From Epiperipatus broadwayi (Eukaryota; Onychophora; Udeonychophora; Euonychophora; Peripatidae), in NCBI GenBank assembly GCA_028023455.1, contig JAQFVV010000229.1, forward strand, positions 308,501 to 372,500: a stretch of 64,000 nucleotides of DNA. Direction: 5' to 3'. The notes beneath the pieces were generated by a model. It made no database searches. It was given only the letters and a program-made list of their open reading frames with translations, and was not told the origin of the DNA. A program made the translations under genes and the position numbers. Shown here in pieces: positions 36,471-49,787 of this stretch (positions are counted from its first letter, which is position 1; each line of letters begins with the position of its first letter).

Positions 36471-38146
36471 TACAATCTTAATCTTACAAATTAATATATG
36501 TACATTCCTACATTGTTTTTAACTTTCTTATTTAGTTATATTTCTTCAGTGTGGTTATTTATTGATTTCGATTTTTAATTTAATTTAGTCAATAATTTCT
36601 AAAGCTGAAGAATAATCGATTTAAGGATATTTATACATGTTTTTGACTACATTTAGGAAGAGTATATAAAAATAAGACATAATTAAACTAAAAACAATTT
36701 TTGATCATTGGCAACAGTAGTTTGGCTTTCCTTACAACTCTCAACTTAATTTCTTATCTCAGCATTTTCTTTACATCACGGAATTACTTAAATGGAATAG
36801 TAATTATTGCTTAGAAAGTTATGCGATATCGCAGCACTAGAAATGACGAATGGAATCTTCAGCTCTCCAATCTTATGTACATCATCATCATACCGAATTA
36901 TTATTTATTTTATTTTTTTCATAATACTTAAAAAAATATTTTTGGAAATTGCTATAACAAAGTTTTTTTACTATCATTTTAGGAGAAATTTATATTTTAT
37001 ACTTATTTATTTTTTAGTGGAGTTTATGAGATAAACCTTACAATCTCTTTAGATTTCTGTTTTAAGGATATCAAATGTTGTGAATACAACAAAATGTTCC
37101 TTTTAAATTTTAATCTGTATTTTTGATTGGTTTTTTTGAATCAATTTATGGTTGTTGATTAACATTTAGCATAACGGTTAGAATATCTAGCTAATAAACT
37201 AAAGTTTATTATTAATTCTTACTGATTTACAATATCTGAAATGATTTATAATATCTATGTTATTATTAATTATATTAACGTATTTGAAACTATTAGAATT
37301 TAGACAAACATGATTATTATGAGTTATCTTCGAAAAACACTTCACTTGTATTTCAGCTTGACAAGTTTCAAGGTTTTTTTATATTACACTTTTAAATATT
37401 TCATCATTTTTGATCTTCAATCACTTTCTTCTGATACATCTCATCCTCTTACTCATTATAGATAGCTTTCTAAAGATATGTGAATCCATTTTTATTTCAC
37501 AGTTTTCCAATTAATGATCTCATTTTTATTGGCTTTTTCCAATATGTCATTGTTGCAAAATTTTGTTCTTCCAACATATGTTTTCTTTTCTTTCATGTTT
37601 TTTATTATTTGTTTTTGTTTTTGTTCATTCAAGCCTTTGCCTAATACAAAACCATATTACAATATCTTCACCACTGGTTAAATGTATAATGTATCTAAAT
37701 ACTTCCGTTGTTTCCTTTCTAAACAGAATCATTTAAAAATAAAACAAATTTAATACAAACAAAATGCATATCATTTAATTTAATAGTAACATATTTTGTT
37801 AATACTGAAATATATTTTTTTATTATTTTTGCATGATGAGTGCATATATAATTATGATCTTGTATGACTTCAAATGATTCATTATCGTAAATAAATGGAT
37901 ATGGCTTAAGTGATTACAATGGAGAATTTACTATGTATCAGGAAGCAAGAAAAAACCATAACATTGATATTCTCATAAATATATCTCTTCATGATGAGTT
38001 GCTGACAGATGACAATAAGTCATTAATCGAATTAAGATTAAGATTACTATTTCGGATAACATTAATAAATTGCATTTACTTTTTAAGAATATAAAAAGAT
38101 CTTAGTCTTTTTATAATGTTGTATTTAAAGAGTGATTTTTTTTCAG
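36471..38146. other. Unassigned intronic sequence before exon 38147
   Basis: No feature is confidently recognised. The segment 37340-37700 on the minus strand has a faint LINE-like feel, but no motif supports it. Confidence 0.35.
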
Positions 38147-38257
38147 AAAGCTGATCTGATTCTCTTGGATCGCAAAACAGACATAGATGACTTTGAAAAA
38201 GCATTGCAAGAGATAAACGAAGAGTTTAAGGATTTTAATGAAAAAATCGACAGCAAC
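38147..38257 (+). CDS. DUF4795-domain exon (QRICH2/C16orf96-like)
   Basis: This predicted exon is 111 nt (37 codons, no stop) with the polypyrimidine acceptor TTTTTTTTCAG and donor GTAAGA. It encodes KADLILLDRKTDIDDFEKAL and then a run ending NEEFKDFNEKIDSN. A KAD start, an acidic-Phe centre and a following amphipathic helix are what I recall of the middle of the DUF4795 domain. Phase 0 on both sides fits the exons at 33065 and 59613. There is no stop or frame break, so it looks under coding constraint, unlike the surrounding transposon fragments. The family call is recognition from memory and was not searched. Confidence 0.75.
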
Positions 38258-39126
38258 GTAAGAGTTTAAATTTATTTGAAAGCATAAAATATAATGTAAT
38301 AAATTAAAATCTTCCATCTCTTCTCACTCATTGCACTTTAAATAACATGTAAAACAATTGTAATACCCACATTATTTCTTTTGCTATCAAAAGCGCCCCA
38401 ATTTTATTAGCATTTATTATTGTCTTAGAAAAATAAATTCAGAAAAGGACAAAACAGCTAGAATGAAATAACATTTTTTGCAAATATAAGTAATACTCAA
38501 ATTGGTTTTTTCCTCCAAGGTTATAAAAAATGAATTCTTAGTGATTTTTCCTTGAGAAAATAAAATCATACCAATTTATGTTTGTTTATAACTTCAAAGA
38601 ATGTAATTTCATTTTTGCAGTCTTTATCGATTGAATTTTTTTGTACATAATGCAGCTAGATACTAAAATATACAGGGCTACTTCTGTTGGCAATAAACAA
38701 TTTCTGGCCTTGACACTATGAGACCTACCATTTATGAAATGTGCAATAAGTGAATAAAAAAGATGATGCTTTTAATTTATATATATAGGATGTTAGTTAT
38801 TACATATTTATGCTTGTTATAAATATTAGTTTTATATTATCTATAATATCATAATATCATTTCGGCTACTTGGAACATAGCTGTTAGAATCCAATTTGTC
38901 CAAAATTTATGTTTCCATCTTTTACTAATTAAAATCTTCACTTTAATATATATATATATAATTAGAAGGGATTTGAATTCAGACATTAAAACTCCCTACA
39001 GCTATCCACTGCATCTTATACAACCGATACACTTGGTATCACATACATATGAAAAAAATAAATGATCTCTAATATATATATATATTGTGCTGAACCAGCA
39101 CTCATTGGTTGGTCCAGATCATCTAA

Positions 39127-39326
39127 TCAGTGTTTGGTTTATATTAAAATAGCAAAATAAACTTTAATGAATAGGCTTTAATCTTCTCCACCCTCCAATT
39201 CTTCAACCATCCATATCAAATTTTCAATGTTATGGATAGCTGAAGAGTTAGAGAGTGGAGAAGATTGAGACTTGTCCATTAAAGTTTGAAAATTTTCTAT
39301 CTTAAAATATACCAAGCAACAATGAT
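39127..39326. mobile_element. Hairpin MITE, about 200 bp
   Basis: Inverted arms: left TGTTTGGTTTATATTAAAAT through CTTTAATCTTCTCCACCCTC; right GAGTGGAGAAGATTGAGACT through ATTTTCTATCTTAAAATATA to CCAAGCAACA. The loop is short. The element is flanked by (TA)n tracts at 39075-39085 and 39329-39338. Confidence 0.75.
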
Positions 39327-40719
39327 TATATATATATTATAACGTTTTCCGTCCTGCTAGAGCTCTATACACATTATAAAAATGCACGAGTTGATCAAGT
39401 TATGTCAAAAAGAAGAAAGTTGTATTTCTATTTCTAAAACATAACTATATTTCCTGATCAACTCAGCCTAGAATTATTACGAATTGTGCTATTGATGAAA
39501 TCAGCTTTTAATTTATTTGATCTGGGCACCAGGATTCATAAGAATCTGCTAAAATCTGTCGCCAGCATGTCTCACAAGTTGTAAATAAAAAAGAAAAGAT
39601 TTTTATTCTTATTTTTTTTTAAGAATTGGTAATTCTACGTAAACTAGAATTATCCTATAAATATTATTATTCCTGGAACTTATAACATATTGGCAAAGGT
39701 AAATTACATTTTTAAATCTTACCAAACTAACAATAAATTTAATAATAAACACTGATAAATATTATAGAATAACTTAGAAATGAAAATTGCTATTAGAAAT
39801 ATTTTTATTCTAACAGATTAAAAATCTGTTTAAATTAAAATGCGAATTACTAATTAAGTAAATTGGAGAGAACACACACTAATTCAAACATGAAGCAATT
39901 AATAAAATAAAGTAATTAAACAATTAATTAAAGTTCTTGGGTACACAAAAGACTCTTGATTAAATAAATTAAAGTCTATATCGAGATCCTACTATACGTA
40001 TATTTTTAAGATGATTTGTACTTTTTATAAAACATGTCAATTATTTTATAATGCTCATTTTTAAGTTTTCTACTTTAATATGTCTTCCTTCCTTAGAAAT
40101 TTTGTTGTATTTAGAATGTTTTAGTAAATAGTACCTCTTAATATTGTTTTTTATTAATGGAAACACTTTCTATGCTTATTAGGCACATCAATTTACTATT
40201 TATTTCTATAAAATAATATACATTGGTTCATTTGTTTTGAAATGCACAATTTTCATGTCAATTTTTATATATTAATCAATGCAGCCATCTTAATAAAAAA
40301 ATTAAATGAAAGCTAATAATAATAAAATAATATAAAACTAGAGTTTTATTTTTTCTAGTATACATCCCTGTGCAAAAATCTTATAAAAACAAACAAAATG
40401 CTCTTTGCATTATATATTAAATTCTTAGTCAGACTCAACAATATACATAATTTATTGGAATATTGTACGTCTGATAAATTAAACTAGAACTATTATAAAA
40501 GTTGAAGAGAGGAAAATAAATAATTGAGAAAATAAATATTTTATTTTATTTAACTCTTAATTTGATATTTGCAGTATACACATGTTTAAATACAAGTTTT
40601 ATATATAGTGATTTTATATGTTTTGAAAATGTCTTCAGGCTATATTGAGAACTTTCAAAGGTCAGAAGTTTCCATCCCTGATTTCAAGTTTAGATACTAT
40701 GTACTACTATTATATATAT

Positions 40720-41020
40720 GTTATATATAGAGCTCACAAAATAAACTCTTAACAGGCTTTAAGAATATCCTCAATCCCTGACCAGTTTCCACTACTGGTA
40801 TCATCAGTGAGGTGCCAGGATATTCAAGCATTAGATTAAAAATATCAGGACAAGCCTAACACTTTATTAAGTAAAAAATCGGAAATTTTTAGACATCCAC
40901 ATATCTTGCAACTCATGTATCTAACTTAAATAGCCATATGGCACCTCACTAATGATGCCAGTAGCAGAAACTGGTCTGGAGTTGGAGATAAGAGCTTATT
41001 TTGTAAGCTCTATATATAAC
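40720..41020. mobile_element. Hairpin MITE, about 300 bp
   Basis: The ends GTTATATATAGAGCTCACAA and GCTCTATATATAAC are inverted, and further in GACCAGTTTCCACTACTGG pairs with CCAGTAGCAGAAACTGGTC. CATCAGTGAGGTGCC pairs with GGCACCTCACTAATGATG. No ORF. It ends about 65 bp before the LTR element. Confidence 0.75.
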
Positions 41021-41086
41021 ATTTATAAATACAAGCTTATTAAATTAGGTCATGACATATGACTTGATTTTTTGATATATATATAT

Positions 41087-42463
41087 TGTAAAAGATCGAT
41101 AAATCTACCTTTATTTTAAAAAATCATTTGTTGTTTTTTAAAAAAATGTTTTTGATTTGATGTTTATATATGGGGTATTATTATTGTTTATGGTTATTAG
41201 TTATAGTTATTGTTGTTTGGATTTATTATTTTAATTATTTCTCGGTACATCGCTGTGAATATTTAATTGTTATTATTCTGAATGGTGAGATTGTTGATTA
41301 TAAAAAAGATTATTTTATTTGTAGTGATTATTAAAAAAATACAATGTTATTATTTATGTACATATATATTTTTAAAGCTATCAAATTTTTATATGATTGA
41401 TATTTTTATTTTTTGAATGTTAATTGTTTAAAAAAACATATGTAACAATGGTTTTCAAAAATGCATTTTCTGGCGCACGTGGAAAACAATAACAACAACA
41501 GAAAAAGAGGCCATTATTAAGAGAGTTATTAAAAAAAACTGAAGGAGAAAATTAGTTGTACTTTGTTTCTTCAGAATCGCCATTCTTGAGAATAATTGAA
41601 TAATCTATTGGATGTAAACACGTTAATAATGGAAGGGTGAATAATAATATTATCACAGTTCAAGGGCTGCGATCTTCTTGTCCTTATCCTAGCAATTAAA
41701 AGAAATTAAGCAATGGCTCAATATATAAATTCTGTCGTGTTGAAATATAAGATAGCTATCTAAAAAAAAAAAAACTATAATGGTAAATTCAATAACAATT
41801 TGGGAGCAACTAAAATTGGTTAATATATTGGATTCAACATGTAAATTATATTTATTTTTTTTAAGGAGAGAAATCTTTAGAAAAATGGAATATATATATA
41901 TGCGTTTGCAAACCGATAATTTTCTCTAACGTGATATTTTCTTCAAAATTTAACTTTGGCTAGAATGCATTTGAATATTAAAGAAATATAAAAGAATAAA
42001 ACAATGGAACAAGTTGAACTTTGAAAAGGTAGGAAATAACTTTATTATTGTAAATGATATGTTCATATATATTTTTGAGATCGATATTCATATTTTTTTT
42101 ACTTTTATTTTTAATTAGAAAAATGAAACATTTTTATAAGTATAATTCTATTCGATTTAAGCGTCTTGTTTTTTTTTTTTTAAAAAAAGTTTAATAATTG
42201 TCAAAATTAACACTTAAGTATTAGAAATTTGTAAGTAAAGGTCTAAATTTAAGTTGCATATGGGTTATTATATATATATTTTAATAAGTGAAATTTATAT
42301 TTGCAAATTTTATCATCAAAAGTTTTATTTATATAACTTAATTTTTTTTTTTACTATTATTTATTTATTTATTTATTAGATAATTGGATGTGTTCTTAGG
42401 GATGGATCATAGATTGAGTTAATTTATGGAGAGTTACTTATCAATTAGAAATCGTCATTATAT
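41087..42463 (+). mobile_element. 5' LTR of giant-LTR element, left part
   Basis: Starts TGTAAAAGATCGATAAATC right after a (TA)n tract and matches 52167-53605 with high identity up to ATTAGAAATCGTCATTATAT, where it enters (TA)n and a foreign insertion starts. Differences from the 3' LTR are small indels and substitutions, plus a 3'-LTR-only segment near 52370-52430. Confidence 0.8.
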
Positions 42464-45400
42464 ATATATTCTGACCAAATTGGTGCTCACTACACACCCC
42501 CTAATACCTATCATTCCAGTCATGTTAGTCGTTAATTCATTCCTTAGTGGTGTGTAGTCCCACTATGCATCGTGCATCCATATTGGTCGTCAATTCGTCC
42601 TCTACCATTGTACCCTCACTTCCAGGAAATATATAATTATAATCACTTGATCTAGCTCAGATAAATAACTATGTTTATCTAAAATGTATTTAAATTAACA
42701 ATAACTATATTTTTAAGAATAACAATGATTAAATTAACTTAATTTAATAAATAATAATATAGTTCTGGTTTATAAAATGAAATAAATGAATATCTAATCA
42801 AATCATGAGACTATGAAGTGAGTTTACAAGTGGTAGAGCGAATACATTAGGATAATCTCCCACTGGATATCACCTTAATGGCATAAGAATACTATCCTTA
42901 TTCCTATTACTCAAATACTACATTTATAGTACTCTTACATCTTTAATCAAAACTAATTAAGTAAATTACCTTTAACAAATTAGTTTAAATATTTTTCTCA
43001 AAACTAATTTAACTCAAATTATCTCAGGTTCTCTTAAAACAATGAAAAAATTAATTATAGTTTTTGTAATCAAGTATGATAAGGGATTTAATATCATTCC
43101 TAACTACAATTTAATAATATTAATAATAACAAATAGTAATACTAATCTTTAATCTATAATTCACTCTCCTATCTTTTTTTACTTATAATGTTGTTCTTAG
43201 ATATCACATAATCAAATGTAATGTAATTTTCTATTATCCATATGGCATCTTAAATAATATATTTAGTATGATATTATAATCTGAGAATATGTGGCAATCA
43301 TTACTAAGATAATTTAATGTAAATCTTTAGTAATTATTCTATGACCATCATAATAATATAATAAGTAAAACTTCTTAAATAAAATATATCAATAAAATAG
43401 TATAACTCTTAAATAAGAATTTTATTTATGATGTGCAAATATTATGTCTTCATTATAATTATCTGTGAATATGTAATCGATGTGAAGAAACTGAGTCAAC
43501 ACCAAGACTTATAAAACAATTTAACAATTTTATTAACAAACTTAACAATAAAATTATTTACATTATTTACATTTTGATAAAATTCTATTTATATTCAGAT
43601 ACTTTTCAAGACAAAACAAATGACTTAAAATATAAGATACAGAACATTTCTTAAATAAAATATTTCTTATTTTTTTTAAAATATTATTATATAACTTTTT
43701 TATTACAGTTATTCGATATTATTAATTTATAGGTCTTAAAAAAAATATAGGTGATACTTTTACTATGAACTTATCCTTGTTATTTAGTTTTTAAAAAAAT
43801 AATTTATTATTCTGTATTGTCATTCTTCAATAATATTCATGTGAACAACCTTAATTCATAACATACCATCAAACTAAGCTACTTACTAATTATTACTTTA
43901 AACTTTAAATATCATGTATGTATTAGTGTGTTGTTATAAAATTATTTTTTGTAAAACTTATGACTACTTTCATTCATTCAACACGATTCAGTCTATTACC
44001 TTTAATCATAAATAAAATATGCATTATAAGTATGTCTTTTTTTAAAAAAAAAAATCTTAATAATTAAGTAATATCATTATAAATTCTTTTAAATTATCAA
44101 CTATTTATTTTATAAAAAAATAAATATTATTTTTAACTATAAAGTTTTATGATTCTTTCACTGATGAAATTATATTCTTATAATTTTTTACACTTATTTT
44201 ACTCTAATCAACATAACTTATCCAATTTAACAATTCTCTATTTCCAAACTTATTTATTATTTCCAATTTTAAAACAACCATCTTTTACAATGTAATCCAA
44301 TAAATTTTAATAACACATAAATTAGTAGGCATATGGGGTAAACTATAACTTCAACTTAACACCTTTATCAACTAACCATCATGGGCACAGTGTACATGAA
44401 CTGAGGTATAACTTATTTGTTTAATAACCTCTTCTATCAAGTATAATGTCCAGGCTATTCATTCAGCACTATGGCACATTAAGCTTTAACACATAGAAAA
44501 ATAAACACTGCCATGAATATAAACAAGATATAGGGCTATGTTAGCTATACTTGTATAAACATCAATATAGTATATTCTTCTTCCCATATAAATAAACCCT
44601 ACATACAATATTATCCTGGTCTTATATAACCTAATACTAAGATATTAGCATTTAAAATTCACCAATTTACATCGCTAAATTCATCTTCTCATTTCTATAA
44701 TAACAAATAAATTCATTTTTAGAATAACAGTCTAACTAACTAATAAGACAAGATTATTTCATTCTTTAATAGTTCTCAAACTTTAGCACAAACAATCAGA
44801 ATCAGTGTCATATTTTTAACACTTTAAATTATTCAACAAAACATCCAATTCAGTTTTAATAGAATCATATACTTATATTTCTTTTATATTTAAATATCTT
44901 TACGATATCATTAAAATTATGCATATTCTTAAATAACTAAACAAATGATAAATTATGTGTAGGTGTGTGTCTTATATATGCATCCATCCATACAAAATAA
45001 CAAACACATTTTAAAACTATTAATAATTTACATTAGTACCATAAGTAATTTCTGTTGGCAATTACTTAGTGATGTCTTCTGGATTGCGATCTAAATAAAC
45101 ATTTTATTATCGGTTATTCCACATTATCACACTTTAAAATATACTAAGTTAAAGATTTTTTTTTTTTACAATAAAATTTAATTACTAAGTTAGTAAATAA
45201 TTTAATGTTTTCTGTTTCTACGCTATATTTATACTATGAATAAATATTACTATAGTTGTGTTAGTAAAAAATTAATTTTAAAACCATATTTACAATAATT
45301 TTATTAGAATTTCTTACGATGAAATGTTCTTTTCTTGATAATAAGTTCATTACAGGAAGTATCTTTTCTCCTGGTAAAAAACATTAATACACACTTTTGA

Positions 45401-47297
45401 TGTCAATAATCATGCATGCTCCGGTTCTTAATGTTGTAATATATAATCCAAACTGACAGTTCAAGTTAAATATGGTACGTTTACTTTTATTCTATAAGAC
45501 TTACACTAATGTAATTAATATTTTTCTTATCTCCAAAACTTTAAATATTTCAACAGGTACTGTTAGGTAAATATCTAATTTTGAAATACTCTTTGTCAAG
45601 ATAATTTTCCAAATTCTTGTAACTTTTCCATATTTACTGAGGTTTAATATCTTCTGATACAACCAATACTTCTCCCAATATTTTCAAATAACTTAAATTA
45701 TTTTCCCAAATAATTTAAATAAACTTTTGTATGTCCTGCATACCTTAATGACAAACTTGTAATATTTTTTAAAATAGGATATGTCATGTACTCGCAAATG
45801 ATCTTATATTTTCTAGGAAAAATTCCAATTTTAAAATATTTCCAATATTTCTTCATAAAGAAATATCTCCACGTTCTAAAATAATTGTTCGGTCAAATTT
45901 AAAAGTTTTTTTTTTTTTAAAAAAAAGTATTTTTCCATTGTATTTTAAATAAATTTTCTTCATGAAATATATTATCTCATTTCACTTTATATCTTTTAAT
46001 GAAAAATTTTTTTTTATATATATTTTTTTCCGTGACGTACTTTTTATGAAATTTAGTCGTAAATCAATATGACTTATCAACATAGGCAAAATTATATACT
46101 TTATACGATAATAATATTTGAATACTTCCATTAAATTTTTTATATTTAGTGATGACTTCTTCATGTTTAAGTTGATGACAAATTGAACGAAAACAAATCA
46201 GCTAAGTAAGGAATTATTTAAGTTTTAGCCCTCTTCCTCCATATCACGATCTTGTAATAATAAACTGCTGTATTTTTATAAAAATTGAAGCTAAATAAAA
46301 TGGATTATTACACTACTAAATACTTTACCGAAATTGTTGAAATACTAACAATGTTATAATAGCACGTCAGTAGAATGAGATAACAGCTCAATAATCGTCT
46401 GCCAAAATTTAAACAGCTCTTAAATACTCCAGCTGATTCCAATTTTGATTGGTCCATTAAACAATCCTGACCTCAAATTATCCGGGACCATGGACATTGG
46501 TTTAAAGTTAAAGTTAATAATAATTTACTAAATATTTATTTTTATTATATTATTCAATTCTTACTTAATTTTCACATTTTATTTTCACTTACTAAAGACT
46601 CTAAAATAATTTTTAAAAATCACATTTCAATATTTATTACCATTTCTACCTTTATTTTGAACTTAACGTATTTATTTTCAACAAAAAACATAAATCTGAT
46701 TTTATTTATTATATTCACTTTTAAAATCCAATTTAACATTTATAACAGATAATATTATTCTATTTTCAAACACAGGTGTGCTTCACGTGATTTACAAAAC
46801 TAAATAAGGCGCTAATAATTTAAAGACTAAAATAATAACTTAATTTATAAAATGTTACATAATCACTATTATAGCACAATTTTAAAATAATTATTTTAAT
46901 ATTATAAAACCAAAAGAATACACTTTTCTCCCACCTTATTATTTTTTAATCAAATAATTTTAAAAATATAGCCTTTAAATACAATTATTATTAATAAATC
47001 TATTCGTTTAACTTTAAAGCATTACTTTTAAAATTTACCCTAATTATTATTTATAAGACTTATTAAAGCAGTATTTATTATGGCCAATTCTCCCAACCAT
47101 ACAATCTTATAATGATTTTTGGTTAACTGTTTTCTTACAAATACCAACCTAATACTATACATCAATTATTTTACTTGCCTTAACTAAATTATTCAAAGAT
47201 TATTAACACACAACATACATCATCTCCTACCCAACTTCAAAATTTAAAATTTTTCAGTAAATTATTACAAATAATCCATTCTAACCTAAACAAAAGG

Positions 47298-47300
<3 letters not shown>
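42464..47300. mobile_element. About 4.9-kb nested insertion inside the 5' LTR
   Basis: This block has no counterpart in the 3' LTR, where the sequence passes from (TA)n(TG)n directly into ATAAGATAACATATAAC. It is therefore an insertion at the (TA)n tract. The left end (TCTGACCAAATTGGTGCTCA) and the 46220-46510 region are less AT-rich. No ORF longer than 60 codons and no recognised protein is present. A minus-strand AATAAA-type signal near 43520 and the GC-richer end hint at a minus-strand non-autonomous LTR element, but terminal repeats were not found. Confidence 0.55.

Positions 47301-47394
<94 letters not shown>
47301..47394. repeat. (TA)n microsatellite, about 47 units
   Basis: Uninterrupted alternating TA over about 94 bases, at the right border of the nested insertion. 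The allelic position in the 3' LTR has a short (TA)n(TG)n tract, so the tract has either expanded or been contributed by the insertion. Confidence 0.95.
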
Positions 47395-47396
<2 letters not shown>

Positions 47397-48925
47397 ATAA
47401 CAAATAATAAAATGAAGTAAAATAAGTTCCATATTCATATTAAGTTATAAGTTAGCACTAAATGACTAAGTAATCAAATATATGTTATATTTATTTATAG
47501 CCCTGAGTGAGCCTCATTATTATAAATAATAAAAAAAATATTCAATGCTTGTAGAAATAAGTATAATCCAAAAGTGGATATAATATATAAACCTTTTATA
47601 ATGTAGTGGAGTAAATTTTGATGATTTCTTTTGAGGTAATGATGCTTAATCGATTAACCTATCTTTGAGAGCATATCCATTATCTATTTTATTAATTTAC
47701 AATATTTTACCAGTCAATTATTCACTTATTTATTTATCTATTTTCATTTTAACTTCATATAATAACTCTTATGCAAACATAAATAACAATTTATATATTT
47801 GCTGTATATAATATATTTTTTTTTAATTTTTTTTTTTAAATTTGAATATTTGGAAAATATAAATATTGATTTGTATTTATATTAATGTATACTTGTTGAG
47901 CACAAATATGACTTTGTCTATTTAATATATATACTTATTGCAAGTATATATGTATTATTATTTTTTTTTTTGTATTTGGGTTTGTATTTAAAAACTATTT
48001 AAAACACTGATACTACTTAAAAATGAAACCATAATATAAAAATAAAGGATATACTATTTGTTTTATAAGTAATGCCTTTGTATTTTATTTGGAAGAGTAT
48101 TAATATTTTATTCTTATTTTTCTTTTTTAGTGCCAGAATCATTATGAAGTTTATTAAATTCACAACTTAGTGGAGAATAATTTCGTATTTCAATTATTAT
48201 TTAGTTTTTTAGGTGACTTACGCAAGTCAATGTTCATTGATATGTTTAGATATACATAAGTTTACTTATTTGATGTGTATTTTAGATTCAATAAAATTCC
48301 CTTTGTTTCTAGTATATATTTTGTTAGTTAGTCATATTAACCCTGAGAATAAATTATGATGATAGGTCTTATTATTGCTCTGTATGATTTTGGATTTATT
48401 TCATGTATAGCTAGTTGGAAGGGCATATTAACAATTTATTTAAATATAATTGGGATAATTTTATCTTTCTTCATTTAAACTATACAATCTATTATATTTG
48501 GCTTTTTCAACAATTGGATTCGTTTAGATTGTTAAGATCTTTCTTTATATGTATATTCCAATCTATTATATTTGTCATTCAACGTTTTGAGCATTCTTTT
48601 CTCAGTATATGTGTATGATGTGCTATGTTTATATTATTTAAATTGGATCATAAATATGTTATATTACATTTGGCACCATCAGTGTGCGGACATGATTAAT
48701 TAAAGACTGTTGATAGTCGTTCCATTATATTTGATGCCTAAAACATGAGGTTTGATTCATTAAAATTTGTTTATAAGGATAGAGCAATCATGGCTTTCCC
48801 AATGATTGGGGCCATTTCAATTGGTGATAGGCATTCCATTACATTTTGGCACAAACGTTCTGGCCTTCTTTCTTCATATGTGTATTTTTGTTTGAGATCA
48901 TTTAGATTACATATTTTCCATTACA
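47395..48925 (+). mobile_element. 5' LTR of giant-LTR element, right part
   Basis: Continues the match with the 3' LTR (53645-55182) from AAGATAACAAATAATAAAAT to TTTTCCATTACA, the LTR end in CA. The last 270 bp contain several degenerate copies of CCATTACATTTTGGCACC, which resembles the LTR end plus primer-binding site. Confidence 0.8.
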
Positions 48926-48933
48926 TTACAATT

Positions 48934-48951
48934 TGGTGCGCCAAACTTAGG
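48934..48951 (+). promoter_or_regulatory. Primer-binding site of the giant-LTR element
   Basis: TGGTGCGCCAAACTTAGG begins eight bases after the LTR terminal CA (or three bases if the duplicated TTACA belongs to the LTR). A TGG start complementary to a tRNA CCA end is required for LTR priming. The tRNA was not identified. Confidence 0.55.
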
Positions 48952-49787
48952 GGAATGATTAATTGATGAGTGTTGGTGACAAATAATCTATTACATTGGT
49001 TATCAACTAGGGTGGTGACAAATAATCTATTACATTGGTTATCAACTAGGGCTTGAAAAACAAACATATTAGTGTTTTATTTTTCATTATAAGTGACTTT
49101 TAAACATGAAGTTCAATTAGTGAATGTTTTTTGATGATAAATTGCACTAGTATAGTTTTAGTAAAATAATGTTTCGGGCACAAAAGTTAATAATTAGTGG
49201 AGTTAAATTTTTTTTTTATGTATATGAAATGGTATTAAGTTTTAAGTTCCAGAATATTTATAGGCATCAATTTAATTATTTTACATTTAACTACCATTAT
49301 CTTGAGTGAGAAAGTTGTTTCACTCTATTATTGAATTAGTTACTTTCAATGCATGTGAATATTTTATTACATTTTAAATATTTCAAGGTTATATTGAATT
49401 TGATATGAAATTTCCACATTTCCATACTGTATAAGTGTAGAATCCTCATTATCATTACACATAAATAAATGTTAGTTAGTGATCTCAGTTGTTACTTTCC
49501 CTCTATATATGTATGTTCTTTTTAGAGAAATTTGTTGATGCTATGGTGATAGATGATATTTTTTATAAACCAAGAAGTTCATGAGTTCAAACTACTGAAA
49601 TTTAGATTGTTGGATAGCTACTATGTATAATAAAATTAAAAGGCTTGTAGTTTGCATAATTGAGTAATTGCTTGTTGGAAAAATGATTGGAGTTGGTGAG
49701 CCCTTGATCTGCGGTAATTACTACATATATATATATATATATTAGATTTTTTTTGTATGAGTATATAATATTGCAGTTTTAGTAATA
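48952..49787 (+). other. Untranslated leader of the giant-LTR element
   Basis: About 840 bp without coding potential, containing the 39-bp duplication, a possible box B-like GAGTTCAAAC near 49583 and a (TA)n tract at 49725-49743. It probably harbours packaging and priming signals, by analogy to other LTR elements. Confidence 0.4.
48974..49051 (+). repeat. 39-bp perfect tandem duplication in the leader
   Basis: The unit starting TGGTGACAAATAATCTATTA occurs twice with period 39, in the untranslated leader between the primer-binding site and the first ORF. Confidence 0.9.
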
